Shown here: piece by piece, positions 43,084 to 51,306 of the stretch | Position numbering within the stretch: position 1 is the stretch's first letter | How the letters are laid out: the number at the start of each line of letters is the position of its first letter | Assembly (NCBI GenBank): GCA_023265395.1 | Contig: JAHFTX010000013.1 | Location: 1-64,000, forward strand | DNA: 64,000 nucleotides | Direction: 5' to 3' | Origin: Thermoplasmata archaeon | GTDB lineage: Archaea; Thermoplasmatota; DTKX01; JAHFTX01 | Made by a program: the position numbers and the translations under genes | Notes under the pieces: model-generated | Database searches by the model: none | What the model saw: the letters and a program-made list of their open reading frames with translations, nothing else | What the model was told of the DNA's origin: nothing

Positions 43084-43884
43084 CTACTGCTGTCCCCACT
43101 GCTTGGGCGGCCCAGGCTGCGCAGGCTGCTGTTCCCATTGTTGCTGTTGGGGCTGAGGTTGAGCGGGCTGCTGGGACCATTGCTGTTGGGGCTGAGGTTG
43201 AGCAGGCTGCTGGGACCACTGCTGTTGGGGCTGAGGTTGAGCGGCCTGCTGGGACCACTGCTGTTGGGGTTGTGCCTGAACTTGGGCAACAGGAGTGGCC
43301 GCGGCCTGGGCCGCCTGTTGCTGCTGGGCAAGCTGCGCAGCGTGGACGACCCCTGCACTGATCAAGTAGCGCTGGATCTCGACATCGAGGGTGGCGTGCG
43401 GCGCAAAGTCCGCCCCCACATGCTGGTCGGCGTCGAGCCAGTAGTTGAGGTTGCGTTTCTCGGCACCAAGGAAGCCCTTCTTGACCGCAGAGGCGATGGT
43501 GATGTTGAGGTGATTGGGGTGGGCCGGATCGGCCCCCGAGCGGACGATGGTGATCGTCGCGCTCTTTGCCATGCCCTTGCTGATCGAACCCGACGGTCTG
43601 AGGCCGAGCGTGCGCTGGGGACCTTGGCCACTGTCGCTAGGCGTGCTATAGCCCATGGATGTCGCGATCCGCTTGATTGCATCGACGACGATGGAATCCT
43701 TGGTCAGGGGGGCAGGCGTCGGCGGTGCGGGGGCGGGAGCTACCGCTGGCTGCTGCTGGCCCCACTGCTGTTGTGGGGGTTGCTGCTGTTGGGGTGGCTG
43801 CTGGCCCCACTGCTGCGAAGTCTGCGGCTGGCCCCATGCTTGCTGCTGAGTCCCGGGGTTCTGGGGAGCGGGCTGTTGGTACAA
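43084..43884 (-). CDS. Glutamine-rich, repeat-bearing protein of unknown function
   Basis: 266 residues from TTG 43884. The N-terminus (1-60) and C-terminus (190-266) are prion-like, dominated by Gln, Pro and Trp, with almost no charge. The C-terminal arm holds at least three copies of a 13-residue unit QPQPQQQWSQQPA. Residues about 62-185 form a folded core with KDSIVVDAIKRIATSMGYS and ITIASAVKKGFLGAEKRNLNYWLD. I recognise no family. The layout resembles low-complexity arms around a binding domain. Followed by tiaS in the same direction. Confidence 0.7.
   Translation of the reverse strand: MYQQPAPQNPGTQQQAWGQPQTSQQWGQQPPQQQQPPQQQWGQQQPAVAPAPAPPTPAPLTKDSIVVDAIKRIATSMGYSTPSDSGQGPQRTLGLRPSGSISKGMAKSATITIVRSGADPAHPNHLNITIASAVKKGFLGAEKRNLNYWLDADQHVGADFAPHATLDVEIQRYLISAGVVHAAQLAQQQQAAQAAATPVAQVQAQPQQQWSQQAAQPQPQQQWSQQPAQPQPQQQWSQQPAQPQPQQQQWEQQPAQPGPPKQWGQQ
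43141..43290 (-). repeat. In-frame 39-base tandem repeats
   Basis: About three and a half copies of a 39-base unit (CTGTTGGGGCTGAGGTTGAG-type on the plus strand), differing by single bases. They encode the 13-residue Gln/Trp repeats of the Gln-rich protein. The unbroken frame shows they are coding repeats, not CRISPR. Confidence 0.8.
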
Positions 43885-43920
43885 CGGAAACGCACCGCCC
43901 GTTCAATCTGGGGTCGTCGG

Positions 43921-43929
43921 CATAAACCT
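43921..43929 (-). promoter_or_regulatory. TATA box of the Gln-rich protein gene
   Basis: GGTTTATG on the minus strand predicts a start near 43898, about 14 bases before TTG 43884. Confidence 0.5.
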
Positions 43930-43974
43930 TCGCGCCGCCTGCTGTGACCTGGAGGGCGCGTCGTGGGCGCTGCC

Positions 43975-44901
43975 CTACAATCGCTCCCTTCGGCGGAGGT
44001 AGCTGACCTGACCCAGCGCAGCCAACGCCAGGACTGTCGACGCCCCGAACACCAGCACCTCTTGAGGGAGCGTCTGGTCGGGCGTTGGGACGGCAGGGGC
44101 GGGCAACCCGTGGCCCCCCGCTCGCGCGACGAACGCAGCAGAAGTCTCCGCCGTGGGGCTCCCCACCACCCGATCGGTCTCATTGCCCCCAGGCTCCAGG
44201 GCCAGCAGGGTGGGTTGGGTGATGATCGCGTGCACCCGGGCGAAAGTTGGTTCCTGGTCTGGGTCGACGGTCCCAAGGACAACCGCTCCGGTCCAGCGCA
44301 GGAGCGCCGGCTGGGCGAACACCTCGGTGCGCAGATGCTGGCACCCCCATTGAGTCGGCCGACAACTGAGCAGCACCATCGGCCTGCCCAGCTCTTGCGC
44401 CAGCCGCGCAGTGGCGACACTCCCCTGATGCCACAGGGGAGCTGTCACTTGCGGGACACGTACCACCAGGGGCGCCAGGGATTGCGTCACTCCTCCCGCG
44501 GGGATCGAGGTGTTCCCCCCCATCCTCCCACTGGTCGAGTTGTTCGAGGCGAGATCATCGGCGATGCGGGCGCGGGCCTCGACGGCGATCCTCGTCCCAG
44601 GGGGAAATGGGCCGAGTGAGACGTGCCAGTTCGCCGAAGGCCGCTCCCGGGTCGCATCGACCGTGCGCGGGGGATCGAGGTCGACCGTGTAGGTCACCTC
44701 GGGCGCGCCGATAGGCAGACCCTGCGTCTGGATGACGGTCAGGAGCACTGGGTGCTCATGGTCTACTCCCCCTTCATCGGGGATTACCACCAGCCCTGGG
44801 GTGGGAGGCTGTGCGGCCCCAGGTGGTATCCCCACAACCAGCACACACAGGAACCCCACCAGGGCCGCCATGATTCGTGATGGGCCATGCGACCGCACCA
44901 T
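43975..44901 (-). CDS. Exported, membrane-anchored thioredoxin-like protein
   Basis: 308 residues from ATG 44901. A signal peptide (MVRSHGPSRIMAALVGFLCV) opens the chain and one span near residues 280-300 followed by YLRRRERL anchors it, so the body faces outside. Residues about 155-255 follow the thioredoxin layout: ATARLAQELGRPMVLLSC, then WGCQHLRTEVFAQPALL, GTVDPDQEP, and the cis-Pro strand TQPTLLALEPGGNE. The usual CxxC is displaced: the two cysteines are spaced C-x6-C. Residues 30-150 look like a beta-rich Ig-type domain. Redox function uncertain. Confidence 0.68.
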   Translation of the reverse strand: MVRSHGPSRIMAALVGFLCVLVVGIPPGAAQPPTPGLVVIPDEGGVDHEHPVLLTVIQTQGLPIGAPEVTYTVDLDPPRTVDATRERPSANWHVSLGPFPPGTRIAVEARARIADDLASNNSTSGRMGGNTSIPAGGVTQSLAPLVVRVPQVTAPLWHQGSVATARLAQELGRPMVLLSCRPTQWGCQHLRTEVFAQPALLRWTGAVVLGTVDPDQEPTFARVHAIITQPTLLALEPGGNETDRVVGSPTAETSAAFVARAGGHGLPAPAVPTPDQTLPQEVLVFGASTVLALAALGQVSYLRRRERL

Positions 44902-44923
44902 GCGCCTTCGTCAGCGCGCCGGA

Positions 44924-44933
44924 GCAAATACGC
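44924..44933 (-). promoter_or_regulatory. TATA-like element of the thioredoxin-like gene
   Basis: GCGTATTTGC on the minus strand is centred 26-27 bases before ATG 44901, as for a leaderless message. The divergent glycosyltransferase gene may share this region. Confidence 0.4.
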
Positions 44934-45054
44934 GTCGGTCGCCCCTGCCATCCCATCCTTCATGGGCTGGCGCGGACCTGGCCACTCCGTGGTCGCCTCT
45001 GCTTCCGCCCACATCCACCCCCCCACTGCGAGTCGGCCGCTCCACTCCCCGCTG

Positions 45055-46299
45055 GTGCCAGTCAGGCTGGCCGTGGTCTCCTCGGAGTTCCCGCCCAAAT
45101 GGGGAGGAGTGGGCAACTACACGTACCATCTGGTCGAGGCCATCTCCCCTCGCTTGACGGGCCGGATCGAGGTCCTGGCACGTTCTCACAGCGGTCCGCC
45201 GGTCGCGTTGCAGCCCAACGTCGCCCTCGAGCGATTGCCCTTCCTCCCCCTACCGATGGTCTTCGCCCTCAGCTTCGGTCGGAGCGCCACCGAGCGGCTG
45301 GTGGCTCGCCCCCCCGACCAGCGCCCTGACCTCGTCCACGTCATGAGCAACATGACCCTGCTGCCTGCAGACGCCTACGAGCGCCTGGGCATGCCCATCG
45401 TCTCGACCATGCACGGGACGTGGCAGGGCGAACGGCTCGGCCTCTCCCTCGCCGACATCGCGCCAAACCTCCAAGGGGTCAACGACCTAGCCGTCCTGGG
45501 GCTCTCCCCTGCCTTCGACCGTTTCGAGGATCTTGCAATCGAGCGCAGCGATCTGGTGACGGTCCAGAGCGCCAACGAGCTGCGGGCGGTGCAGCGTCGC
45601 ATCGAGGAGCGGGGTCTGCACCCCAAGGGCCCGGTACTGGAGCTCACCCCGGGCGTCGACACCCACACCTTCTCCCCGGCCCACCGCTCCGCAGCGCTCC
45701 GCGCACAGCTGGGCATCGACACCTCGGACCTGCTCGTGCTCTGCGTCGCCCGGCTCGCCGGCCGCAAGGGGCTGGAGGAGCTCGTCGCGTCGTTCGACCT
45801 GATCCAGCGCCGTGTCCCGGCCGCACGATTAGTGCTCGCGGGAGAGGGGCCCCTGGAGGGGCGGCTGCGCGCACGAGCGGCCCGGGGGGGCTTCTCCTCC
45901 AAGGTCCGATTCGTCTGCGGGCTCTCCATCGAACGACTCGCGGCCCTCTACGCCAGTGCGGACCTCTTCCTCCTGTTGTCGCGCTGGGAGGGGTTTGGCC
46001 TCGCGCCAATGGAATCGATGGCCAGCGGCGTGCCCGTCGTGAGCACCGACGTCGGCGGGATTCCCGAATACGTCCATCCCGGGGGTGACGGGCTGCTCGT
46101 CGCGGTCGGCGATGTCGAAGGTGCTGCTGAAGCAGCCGTGCGTCTGCTCGAGGATGAGGCTGAGCGGTCGTGCATGGGGGTGGCCGCCCGCCAGACGATC
46201 CTCGCTGATCACGGCTGGGAACGGGTCGCCGAGCGGTTTGTGCGCCTGTACGAGCGCGTGCTCGGAAGGCCCTTGCTCGCCTCCACGACGGAGCTTTGA
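45055..46299 (+). CDS. GT4-family glycosyltransferase
   Basis: 414 residues if begun at GTG 45055 just before VRLAVVSSEFPPKWGGVGNY, the usual N-terminal strand and glycine loop. An ATG at 44962 is open but would add a Pro/Ser-rich leader unlike the family. The donor-binding EX7E motif is EGFGLAPMESMASGVPVV, and LCVARLAGRKGLEELV marks the second Rossmann domain. It likely transfers a sugar from a nucleotide donor to lipid or protein at the membrane face. Acceptor unknown. Its stop overlaps nadE (TGATG). Confidence 0.87.
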   Translation: MPVRLAVVSSEFPPKWGGVGNYTYHLVEAISPRLTGRIEVLARSHSGPPVALQPNVALERLPFLPLPMVFALSFGRSATERLVARPPDQRPDLVHVMSNMTLLPADAYERLGMPIVSTMHGTWQGERLGLSLADIAPNLQGVNDLAVLGLSPAFDRFEDLAIERSDLVTVQSANELRAVQRRIEERGLHPKGPVLELTPGVDTHTFSPAHRSAALRAQLGIDTSDLLVLCVARLAGRKGLEELVASFDLIQRRVPAARLVLAGEGPLEGRLRARAARGGFSSKVRFVCGLSIERLAALYASADLFLLLSRWEGFGLAPMESMASGVPVVSTDVGGIPEYVHPGGDGLLVAVGDVEGAAEAAVRLLEDEAERSCMGVAARQTILADHGWERVAERFVRLYERVLGRPLLASTTEL

Positions 46300-47195
46300 T
46301 GCCGCACTCGCGGTCTCTTCCCTCCATGGGTAAGGCCACCGGCCGCTCGACGACGGCTTTGCAGGTGCCACCGATCGACGGAACGGTCCGTGCACAACTG
46401 GTCTCCTTCCTGCGAGGCTACCTCGAGGGGACCTCCGAGGCTGGCGGCACCCGCCGACGGTGCTATGTCGTCGGGCTCAGCGGCGGCATCGATAGCGCGG
46501 TCGCCGCGGCCCTTGCCGTCGAAGCGGTCGGCAGCAAGCGCGTCCTGGCGGTCCTCCTCCATCTCCGTCCATCCGGGCGCGACTACCGCGACGCCACCGC
46601 GATCGCCGCCCACCTGGGGATTCCGTCCCTCTCGCTCCCACTTGGCCCGGTCCTCTTGGCAACCGCCAAGGCAGCGCAGGTGCCCCTGCGGCCGCGGCGT
46701 CAGGAGGATCGACTGCGCGGCGGCAACATCGCGGCGCGCCTGCGCATGGTGTTGCTCTACGACCAGGCAGCCAACCGAGGCGGGCTGGTGCTCGGGAGCG
46801 GCAACAAGTCGGAACTGTTGCTGGGATACTTCACCAAGCATGGCGACGGCGGCGTCGACCTCGCCCCACTGGGAGACCTCTTCAAGACCCAGGTGCGGAC
46901 CCTCGCACGCGACCTTGGGCTCCCGCAATTCGTGGTCGGCAAGGCGCCCAGCGCCGGCTTGTGGCCCGGGCAGAGTGACGAACAGGAGCTCGGGGCGAGC
47001 TACGAGCAACTGGATCGAGCCCTGCGCGGCATCGAGCTGGGGTTGCATGGACGATCACTCGCCAGCGCCGCGGGAGTCTCCGTGGATGTCGCAGCGAGGG
47101 TCGAGGCTCGGGTGGCCGCTTCGGTGCACAAGCGACGGCTTCCCCTGATCCCCAAGGTGGGCGTGCGCACCATCGGCACCGACTGGCGCGAGTGA
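46299..47195 (+). CDS. nadE: NAD+ synthetase
   Basis: 298 residues from ATG 46299, overlapping the previous stop by one base. The PP-loop VVGLSGGIDSAVAAALA, the motif GNIAARLRMVLLYDQAA and GSGNKSELLLGYFTKHGDGGVDLAPLGDL are canonical. It amidates nicotinate adenine dinucleotide to NAD; without a glutaminase domain it uses ammonia. A further ATG at 46326 is possible. Confidence 0.94.
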   Translation: MPHSRSLPSMGKATGRSTTALQVPPIDGTVRAQLVSFLRGYLEGTSEAGGTRRRCYVVGLSGGIDSAVAAALAVEAVGSKRVLAVLLHLRPSGRDYRDATAIAAHLGIPSLSLPLGPVLLATAKAAQVPLRPRRQEDRLRGGNIAARLRMVLLYDQAANRGGLVLGSGNKSELLLGYFTKHGDGGVDLAPLGDLFKTQVRTLARDLGLPQFVVGKAPSAGLWPGQSDEQELGASYEQLDRALRGIELGLHGRSLASAAGVSVDVAARVEARVAASVHKRRLPLIPKVGVRTIGTDWRE

Positions 47196-47233
47196 GCGGC
47201 CGCCCGCCCGATAGGTAGAAGGTCCCCAGCTGC

Positions 47234-48160
47234 ATGGATGAACCCGCGTGGTCCCTCGGTGGGAGAGCGGGGGGTGGGACGATCCGGATCGGCATCCTCT
47301 CGCGCAACAGCAAGCTCTACTCGATTCGACGGCTCAAGCGTGCCGCCTCTCTCCAGGGGCACGAGGTCCAGTTCATCAACCTGCTTCGCTGCTCGGCCTA
47401 TGTCGATGCAGGTGACCACAAGGTCCTCTACGGGAACCGGGAGGTCGGTCCGCTCGAGGTGCTCCTGCCACGGATCGGCACCACCGTCACCCAGTATGGC
47501 GTCACCATCGTCCGCCATTTCGAGCACAGCGGGGTGCGCGTGGTCAATGGCTCCCAGGCGATCCTCAACAGCCGTGACAAGTTCCATTGCCTGCAGCTGC
47601 TCGCCAAGCAGAACGTGCCTGTGCCACGGACGATCCTCTGCCGTACGACCGAGGATGCCGTCACCGCGATCGCCAATGTCGGTGGCCCGCCGGTGATCCT
47701 CAAGTTCCTCAGTGGCACCCAGGGGATCGGGGTGATCATCGCCGAGAGTCGGGAGAGTGCCGAGTCGATGCTCGAGGCCCTGTGGCACCTCGGCCAGGAG
47801 ATCCAGATCCAGAAGTTCATCTCCGAGAGCAAGGGCACAGACCTCCGCGCCCTCGTCATCGGAGGCGAGGTGGTCGCGGCGATGCGGCGCTCGGCGGTCG
47901 GGGGCTCCTTCCGTTCCAACATCCACCGTGGTGCTGGCGGACGCTCGGTGGAGCTGACCGAGGAGGAGGCAGGAATCGCCATCGCGGCCGCCGAGGGTGT
48001 GGGGCTCAAGATCGCGGGGGTCGACATGGTCGAGAGCAACAGCGGTCCGCTGGTCATCGAGGTCAACAGCAGCCCCGGCTTCGAGGGCCTCGAGCGCGCC
48101 ACCAACCGTGATATCGCTGGGGAGATCATCGCCTACGCTGCAGCCTTCGGGGACGAGTGA
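47234..48160 (+). CDS. RimK-family ATP-grasp amino-acid ligase
   Basis: 308 residues. RIGILSRNSKLYSIRRLKRAA and the N-terminal half resemble RimK; the ATP-grasp core shows VILKFLSGTQGIGVI, QKFISESKGTDLRALVIGGEVVAAM and the metal-binding end VIEVNSSPGFEGLE. Family members form peptide bonds between glutamate (or related acids) and a protein tail or small-molecule acceptor. The next gene encodes an aspartoacylase-type zinc hydrolase, a pairing known from bacterial rimK loci. Acceptor unknown: ribosomal tail, carrier protein or a cofactor such as tetrahydrosarcinapterin are all open. Confidence 0.88.
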   Translation: MDEPAWSLGGRAGGGTIRIGILSRNSKLYSIRRLKRAASLQGHEVQFINLLRCSAYVDAGDHKVLYGNREVGPLEVLLPRIGTTVTQYGVTIVRHFEHSGVRVVNGSQAILNSRDKFHCLQLLAKQNVPVPRTILCRTTEDAVTAIANVGGPPVILKFLSGTQGIGVIIAESRESAESMLEALWHLGQEIQIQKFISESKGTDLRALVIGGEVVAAMRRSAVGGSFRSNIHRGAGGRSVELTEEEAGIAIAAAEGVGLKIAGVDMVESNSGPLVIEVNSSPGFEGLERATNRDIAGEIIAYAAAFGDE

Positions 48161-48162
48161 CG

Positions 48163-49497
48163 ATGCCACCACAGGACCGACCCGACCCATCCCTCAGGAG
48201 CGCCGATGCCCCACGCGTCGAGGACTCGGCGACCAGCGGCACGGCGCCACGGGGGGACCAGCGCACGTCGATCCGCTCGGGTGCTCACCGGAAGCGGGCA
48301 GTGCCGCGCAAGGCTGCCCCGCCCAGACGGGGCGCGCGAAAGGCCGGCACCCCCTCGCGGCAGCAGAGGGCCAAGCGGCGTGCGGGGAGTACGAAGCCGC
48401 CCACGAAGGGTCGATCGAGCCGACGGAGCGCCGCTCGGACCCGTCGCCTCGATACCCTCTCCGACCCCGCGCTCTACGGAAAGTTGCGGACCCTGACGGT
48501 CGGCGCGCACCGGATCGCTCCGGGCCAGAGCCGCCATGTCAACCTCAAGGTCAGCGAGACGATGCTCGGCCGCGCGTTGCACATGCCCGTCACGGTCGTC
48601 AATGGCGGCCAACCCGGACCGACGGTGTTCCTGGCAGCGGCCATCCATGGTGATGAACTCAACGGCGTCCAGGTCATCCGCACCCTCATCACCCGACTGA
48701 GCGCAGCGCCGTTACGCGGTGCGGTGCTTGCGGTCCCGATCGTCAACGTCGAAGGTTTGCTCCACGGGGAACGCTATCTACGCGACCGTCGGGACCTCAA
48801 CCGCAACTTCCCGGGAGATCCCCAGGGGAACCTCGCCGAACGCCTCGCCGCCAGCGTCATGGACCTTGTGCGTCAGTGTGACGTTGCCATCGACCTGCAC
48901 ACGGCGAGCATCGGCCGCTGCAACATGTCTCACGTCCGCGGCGACCTGCGCCAGCCCGACGCACGCCTGCTGGCCAAGGCCTTCGGTGCCGAGGTCACTA
49001 TCGACCGTCCCGGGCATGGCTCCTCCCTGCGCGGAGCGGCAAGCGACGCAGGCATCCCCACCCTCACCTTCGAGGGGGGCGAAGCCCACCGCTTCGAACC
49101 ACAGGTAGTCAGCACAGCCGTCCTAGGGATCTCCAACGTCTTGACCGCTCTGCGGATGGTGGACGGCGTCGTCATCGAACCGCCGTTCCGGATCATCGTC
49201 CGACAATCGTTGTGGGTCCGCGCGCCCAAGGGGGGGATCCTCCTGATGCATGTCTCGCCCCGCGAGGTCGTGCACCAGGGTCAGGTGATTGCCGTGTTGA
49301 GCACTCCCTTTGGCACCGAAGAGGAGGCCATCCGTGCCCCTTTCACGGGGTTGGTCCTGGGGATCACCACTAGCCCGCTGGCGCACCCGGGGACCCCGAT
49401 CTGCCACATGATCAAGTTGGAGAAGACCCTCGCGAAGGTCTCGCGTGTGCTCGGGAGCGCGCCCCCGCCCGCCGGGCCGATGGTATCGGATCGGTAA
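48163..49497 (+). CDS. Succinylglutamate desuccinylase/aspartoacylase-family zinc enzyme
   Basis: 444 residues from ATG 48163. Residues 1-95 are Arg/Lys/Pro/Ser-rich and likely disordered. The M14-type zinc site is seen as AAIHGDELNG (His162, Glu165) and DLHT (His246); RRDLNRNFPG supplies the substrate Arg/Asn pair. The C-terminal beta domain (VRAPKGGILLMHVSPREVVHQGQVIAVL) is lipoyl-like in layout. Such enzymes split amide bonds of acyl-amino acids. It follows the RimK-type ligase by two bases, suggesting opposing steps on one substrate. Confidence 0.85.
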   Translation: MPPQDRPDPSLRSADAPRVEDSATSGTAPRGDQRTSIRSGAHRKRAVPRKAAPPRRGARKAGTPSRQQRAKRRAGSTKPPTKGRSSRRSAARTRRLDTLSDPALYGKLRTLTVGAHRIAPGQSRHVNLKVSETMLGRALHMPVTVVNGGQPGPTVFLAAAIHGDELNGVQVIRTLITRLSAAPLRGAVLAVPIVNVEGLLHGERYLRDRRDLNRNFPGDPQGNLAERLAASVMDLVRQCDVAIDLHTASIGRCNMSHVRGDLRQPDARLLAKAFGAEVTIDRPGHGSSLRGAASDAGIPTLTFEGGEAHRFEPQVVSTAVLGISNVLTALRMVDGVVIEPPFRIIVRQSLWVRAPKGGILLMHVSPREVVHQGQVIAVLSTPFGTEEEAIRAPFTGLVLGITTSPLAHPGTPICHMIKLEKTLAKVSRVLGSAPPPAGPMVSDR

Positions 49498-49545
49498 GCT
49501 CCACGCACACTGGGTGAGCAGCGACCTCCCCGAGGTCCAAAAAGG

Positions 49546-49554
49546 GTAAATAGC
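49546..49554 (+). promoter_or_regulatory. TATA box of the zinc-ribbon/TPR gene
   Basis: GGTAAATAGC predicts a start near 49576 and a leader of about 145 bases before TTG 49722. No other gene is visible in the 224-base gap. Confidence 0.45.
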
Positions 49555-49721
49555 GACCCGCTGGGTGCTTGTCGACACCTCCCGCTGAGGGCCGCTTCGT
49601 GACCCTCTAGCGGCAGTGGTCGCCACATGCCAAGGGGCTCATCGGACCTCGAGCCGCGGCCCCAGCCCCAGCCAGGGCGGGCCCTCTTCAGCGTAAGCGC
49701 TGTCTCGAAGGGGGCATCGTC

Positions 49722-51239
49722 TTGACCCCCCCTCGAACGGCTGTCGCCAGCGGGCCCGGACCCGCGCAAGGAACAACGGAACGCTGCCACTCGTGCGGCG
49801 GGCCTTTGCACCCCGACGACTACGCATGCCCCACCTGCGGCGCTGCCGTCGGTGGAGGAGGTTTCGAGGATGTCGACGACGTCGAGGAGATCGAGGCTCG
49901 TGTGGGTGACGAGCCGATCGAAGGGCCGATGGTACCCCGAGGACCCCCCCCCAGCCCTGCTCGGAACGGGCCTCCTGCAAGTGGCCCCCCTCGTGCGGCC
50001 TCACGCCGTGTCGGCGGGCCACCCCCCCAGCTCGGGCACGACTCCCCGCTGGCACGGGGTCCTAGGCCCACTGGCCGGGCGCCAACCGCCCTCCCGAAGG
50101 CTGCCAGTCCTGCTGGACAGCCGCCACCACTGGAGCGTCGCCTGCCGTTCTTGCGCACGGCCACCTTCGGTGCCGTCGGCGTCGGCGTCGGCGGCACCAT
50201 CGCAGGGCTGGCGATCTCCTTCGTCCCAGGAGAGGCCAGATCGATCGGCCTGATCATGCTGGCCCTGGGGATGTTGGGCGTGCTGGTGTTCCTGCGCTGG
50301 CGGGCCCATCGCATCGTCAGTGCCGTCGACGACCCTGTATCCGTGCGCGAGGCGGGCAACTTGAGCAAGGTGCGCTTGGGGGTGGGCGTGATCGTCCTGA
50401 TTCCGATCATCGAGGGCGTGGGGCTCCCCAGCCTGCTGGGTGTGCAAGGTGCCTCCTTCGCCCCACCGTTGTCGGTGCTCGATGTGCTGCTCCTGCTCGT
50501 GGGCGTGCAGTTCCTCGCGCGGGGTGCGTACCAGGTGCGGGAGCGGCGCGGCTATTGCGAGACCTGGGTGCTCGGGTTGACCTTGGCGATCCTTGCCCCA
50601 GTCATCGGCGTCGTCAGCGGGCTGCTACCCTCCACCACCGCGGCGGGGAGCTACCTCAGTCAGTCCATCGGCGGGATTGCGGGACTGGTGATGTTCCTCG
50701 CGCTGGGGATGGCCTCCTACCTCGAAGGCCAATACGCTGAGCTCGACGCCGCGCTGGGCGAGGCCGATGCGCTCTTCCGCAGTCGCCGGTATCCGGACGC
50801 CATCCGGGCCTACGACCACTCCATCGAGGTCGGCCACAACCTCTTCAGCCACCTCCTCTACGATCCTGAGACCGGCGCGGCGAACGTCCGTCCGCCCGAC
50901 CGCTACGTCGTGCCCTGGGTCCGCAAGGGCGACTGCCACACTCTGATGGGAAAGCACCGCAAAGCACTGGCGATCTACGATGTGATCCTCTCCCTCGACC
51001 CCGCCAACGGTGAGATCCTCAACCGCAAGGGGGAGGTCTACTTGCGGCTGCAGCTGCTCACCGATGCCCTGGGGTGCTTCGAGCGCGCCCTTTCGGTCCA
51101 ACCCGGACTGCAGGCCGCCCTGGTCAATCGTCAACGCACCCTCGACTCGTTGCGCAAGGCAGGCGTCGCTCCCCCGGGTGCTCCACAGAGCGGACCGGCA
51201 GCACCACAACGGCCTGCACCGACACCGACCTGGCACTGA
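49722..51239 (+). CDS. Membrane protein with N-terminal zinc ribbon and C-terminal TPRs
   Basis: 505 residues from TTG 49722; AAGGGGGC lies six bases before. Order of parts: zinc ribbon CHSCGGPLHPDDYACPTCG (about 22-40), an acidic then Pro-rich linker to about 140, five or six membrane spans (about 145-345), and TPRs from about 350 (EADALFRSRRYPDAIRAYDHSIE, then HRKALAIYDVILSLDP and LTDALGCFERALSVQP). A Pro-rich tail closes it. The layout suggests a membrane scaffold; no enzyme motif is seen and I cannot assign a role. Confidence 0.75.
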   Translation: MTPPRTAVASGPGPAQGTTERCHSCGGPLHPDDYACPTCGAAVGGGGFEDVDDVEEIEARVGDEPIEGPMVPRGPPPSPARNGPPASGPPRAASRRVGGPPPQLGHDSPLARGPRPTGRAPTALPKAASPAGQPPPLERRLPFLRTATFGAVGVGVGGTIAGLAISFVPGEARSIGLIMLALGMLGVLVFLRWRAHRIVSAVDDPVSVREAGNLSKVRLGVGVIVLIPIIEGVGLPSLLGVQGASFAPPLSVLDVLLLLVGVQFLARGAYQVRERRGYCETWVLGLTLAILAPVIGVVSGLLPSTTAAGSYLSQSIGGIAGLVMFLALGMASYLEGQYAELDAALGEADALFRSRRYPDAIRAYDHSIEVGHNLFSHLLYDPETGAANVRPPDRYVVPWVRKGDCHTLMGKHRKALAIYDVILSLDPANGEILNRKGEVYLRLQLLTDALGCFERALSVQPGLQAALVNRQRTLDSLRKAGVAPPGAPQSGPAAPQRPAPTPTWH

Positions 51240-51306
51240 CGATGGGGGCGCCTCGCGCCCCGCCCCACACCGGTGCCTTCAAACCCGTCCAGGCGATGGG
51301 ACGACG

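Noticed and set aside
43141-43290. Regular 39-base repeats considered as a CRISPR array
   Set aside because: Repeats are directly tandem with no spacers and keep one open frame encoding Gln/Trp units.
44962-45054. Earlier ATG start (44962) for the glycosyltransferase
   Set aside because: It adds a Pro/Ser/His-rich leader before the canonical first strand; kept only as an alternative.
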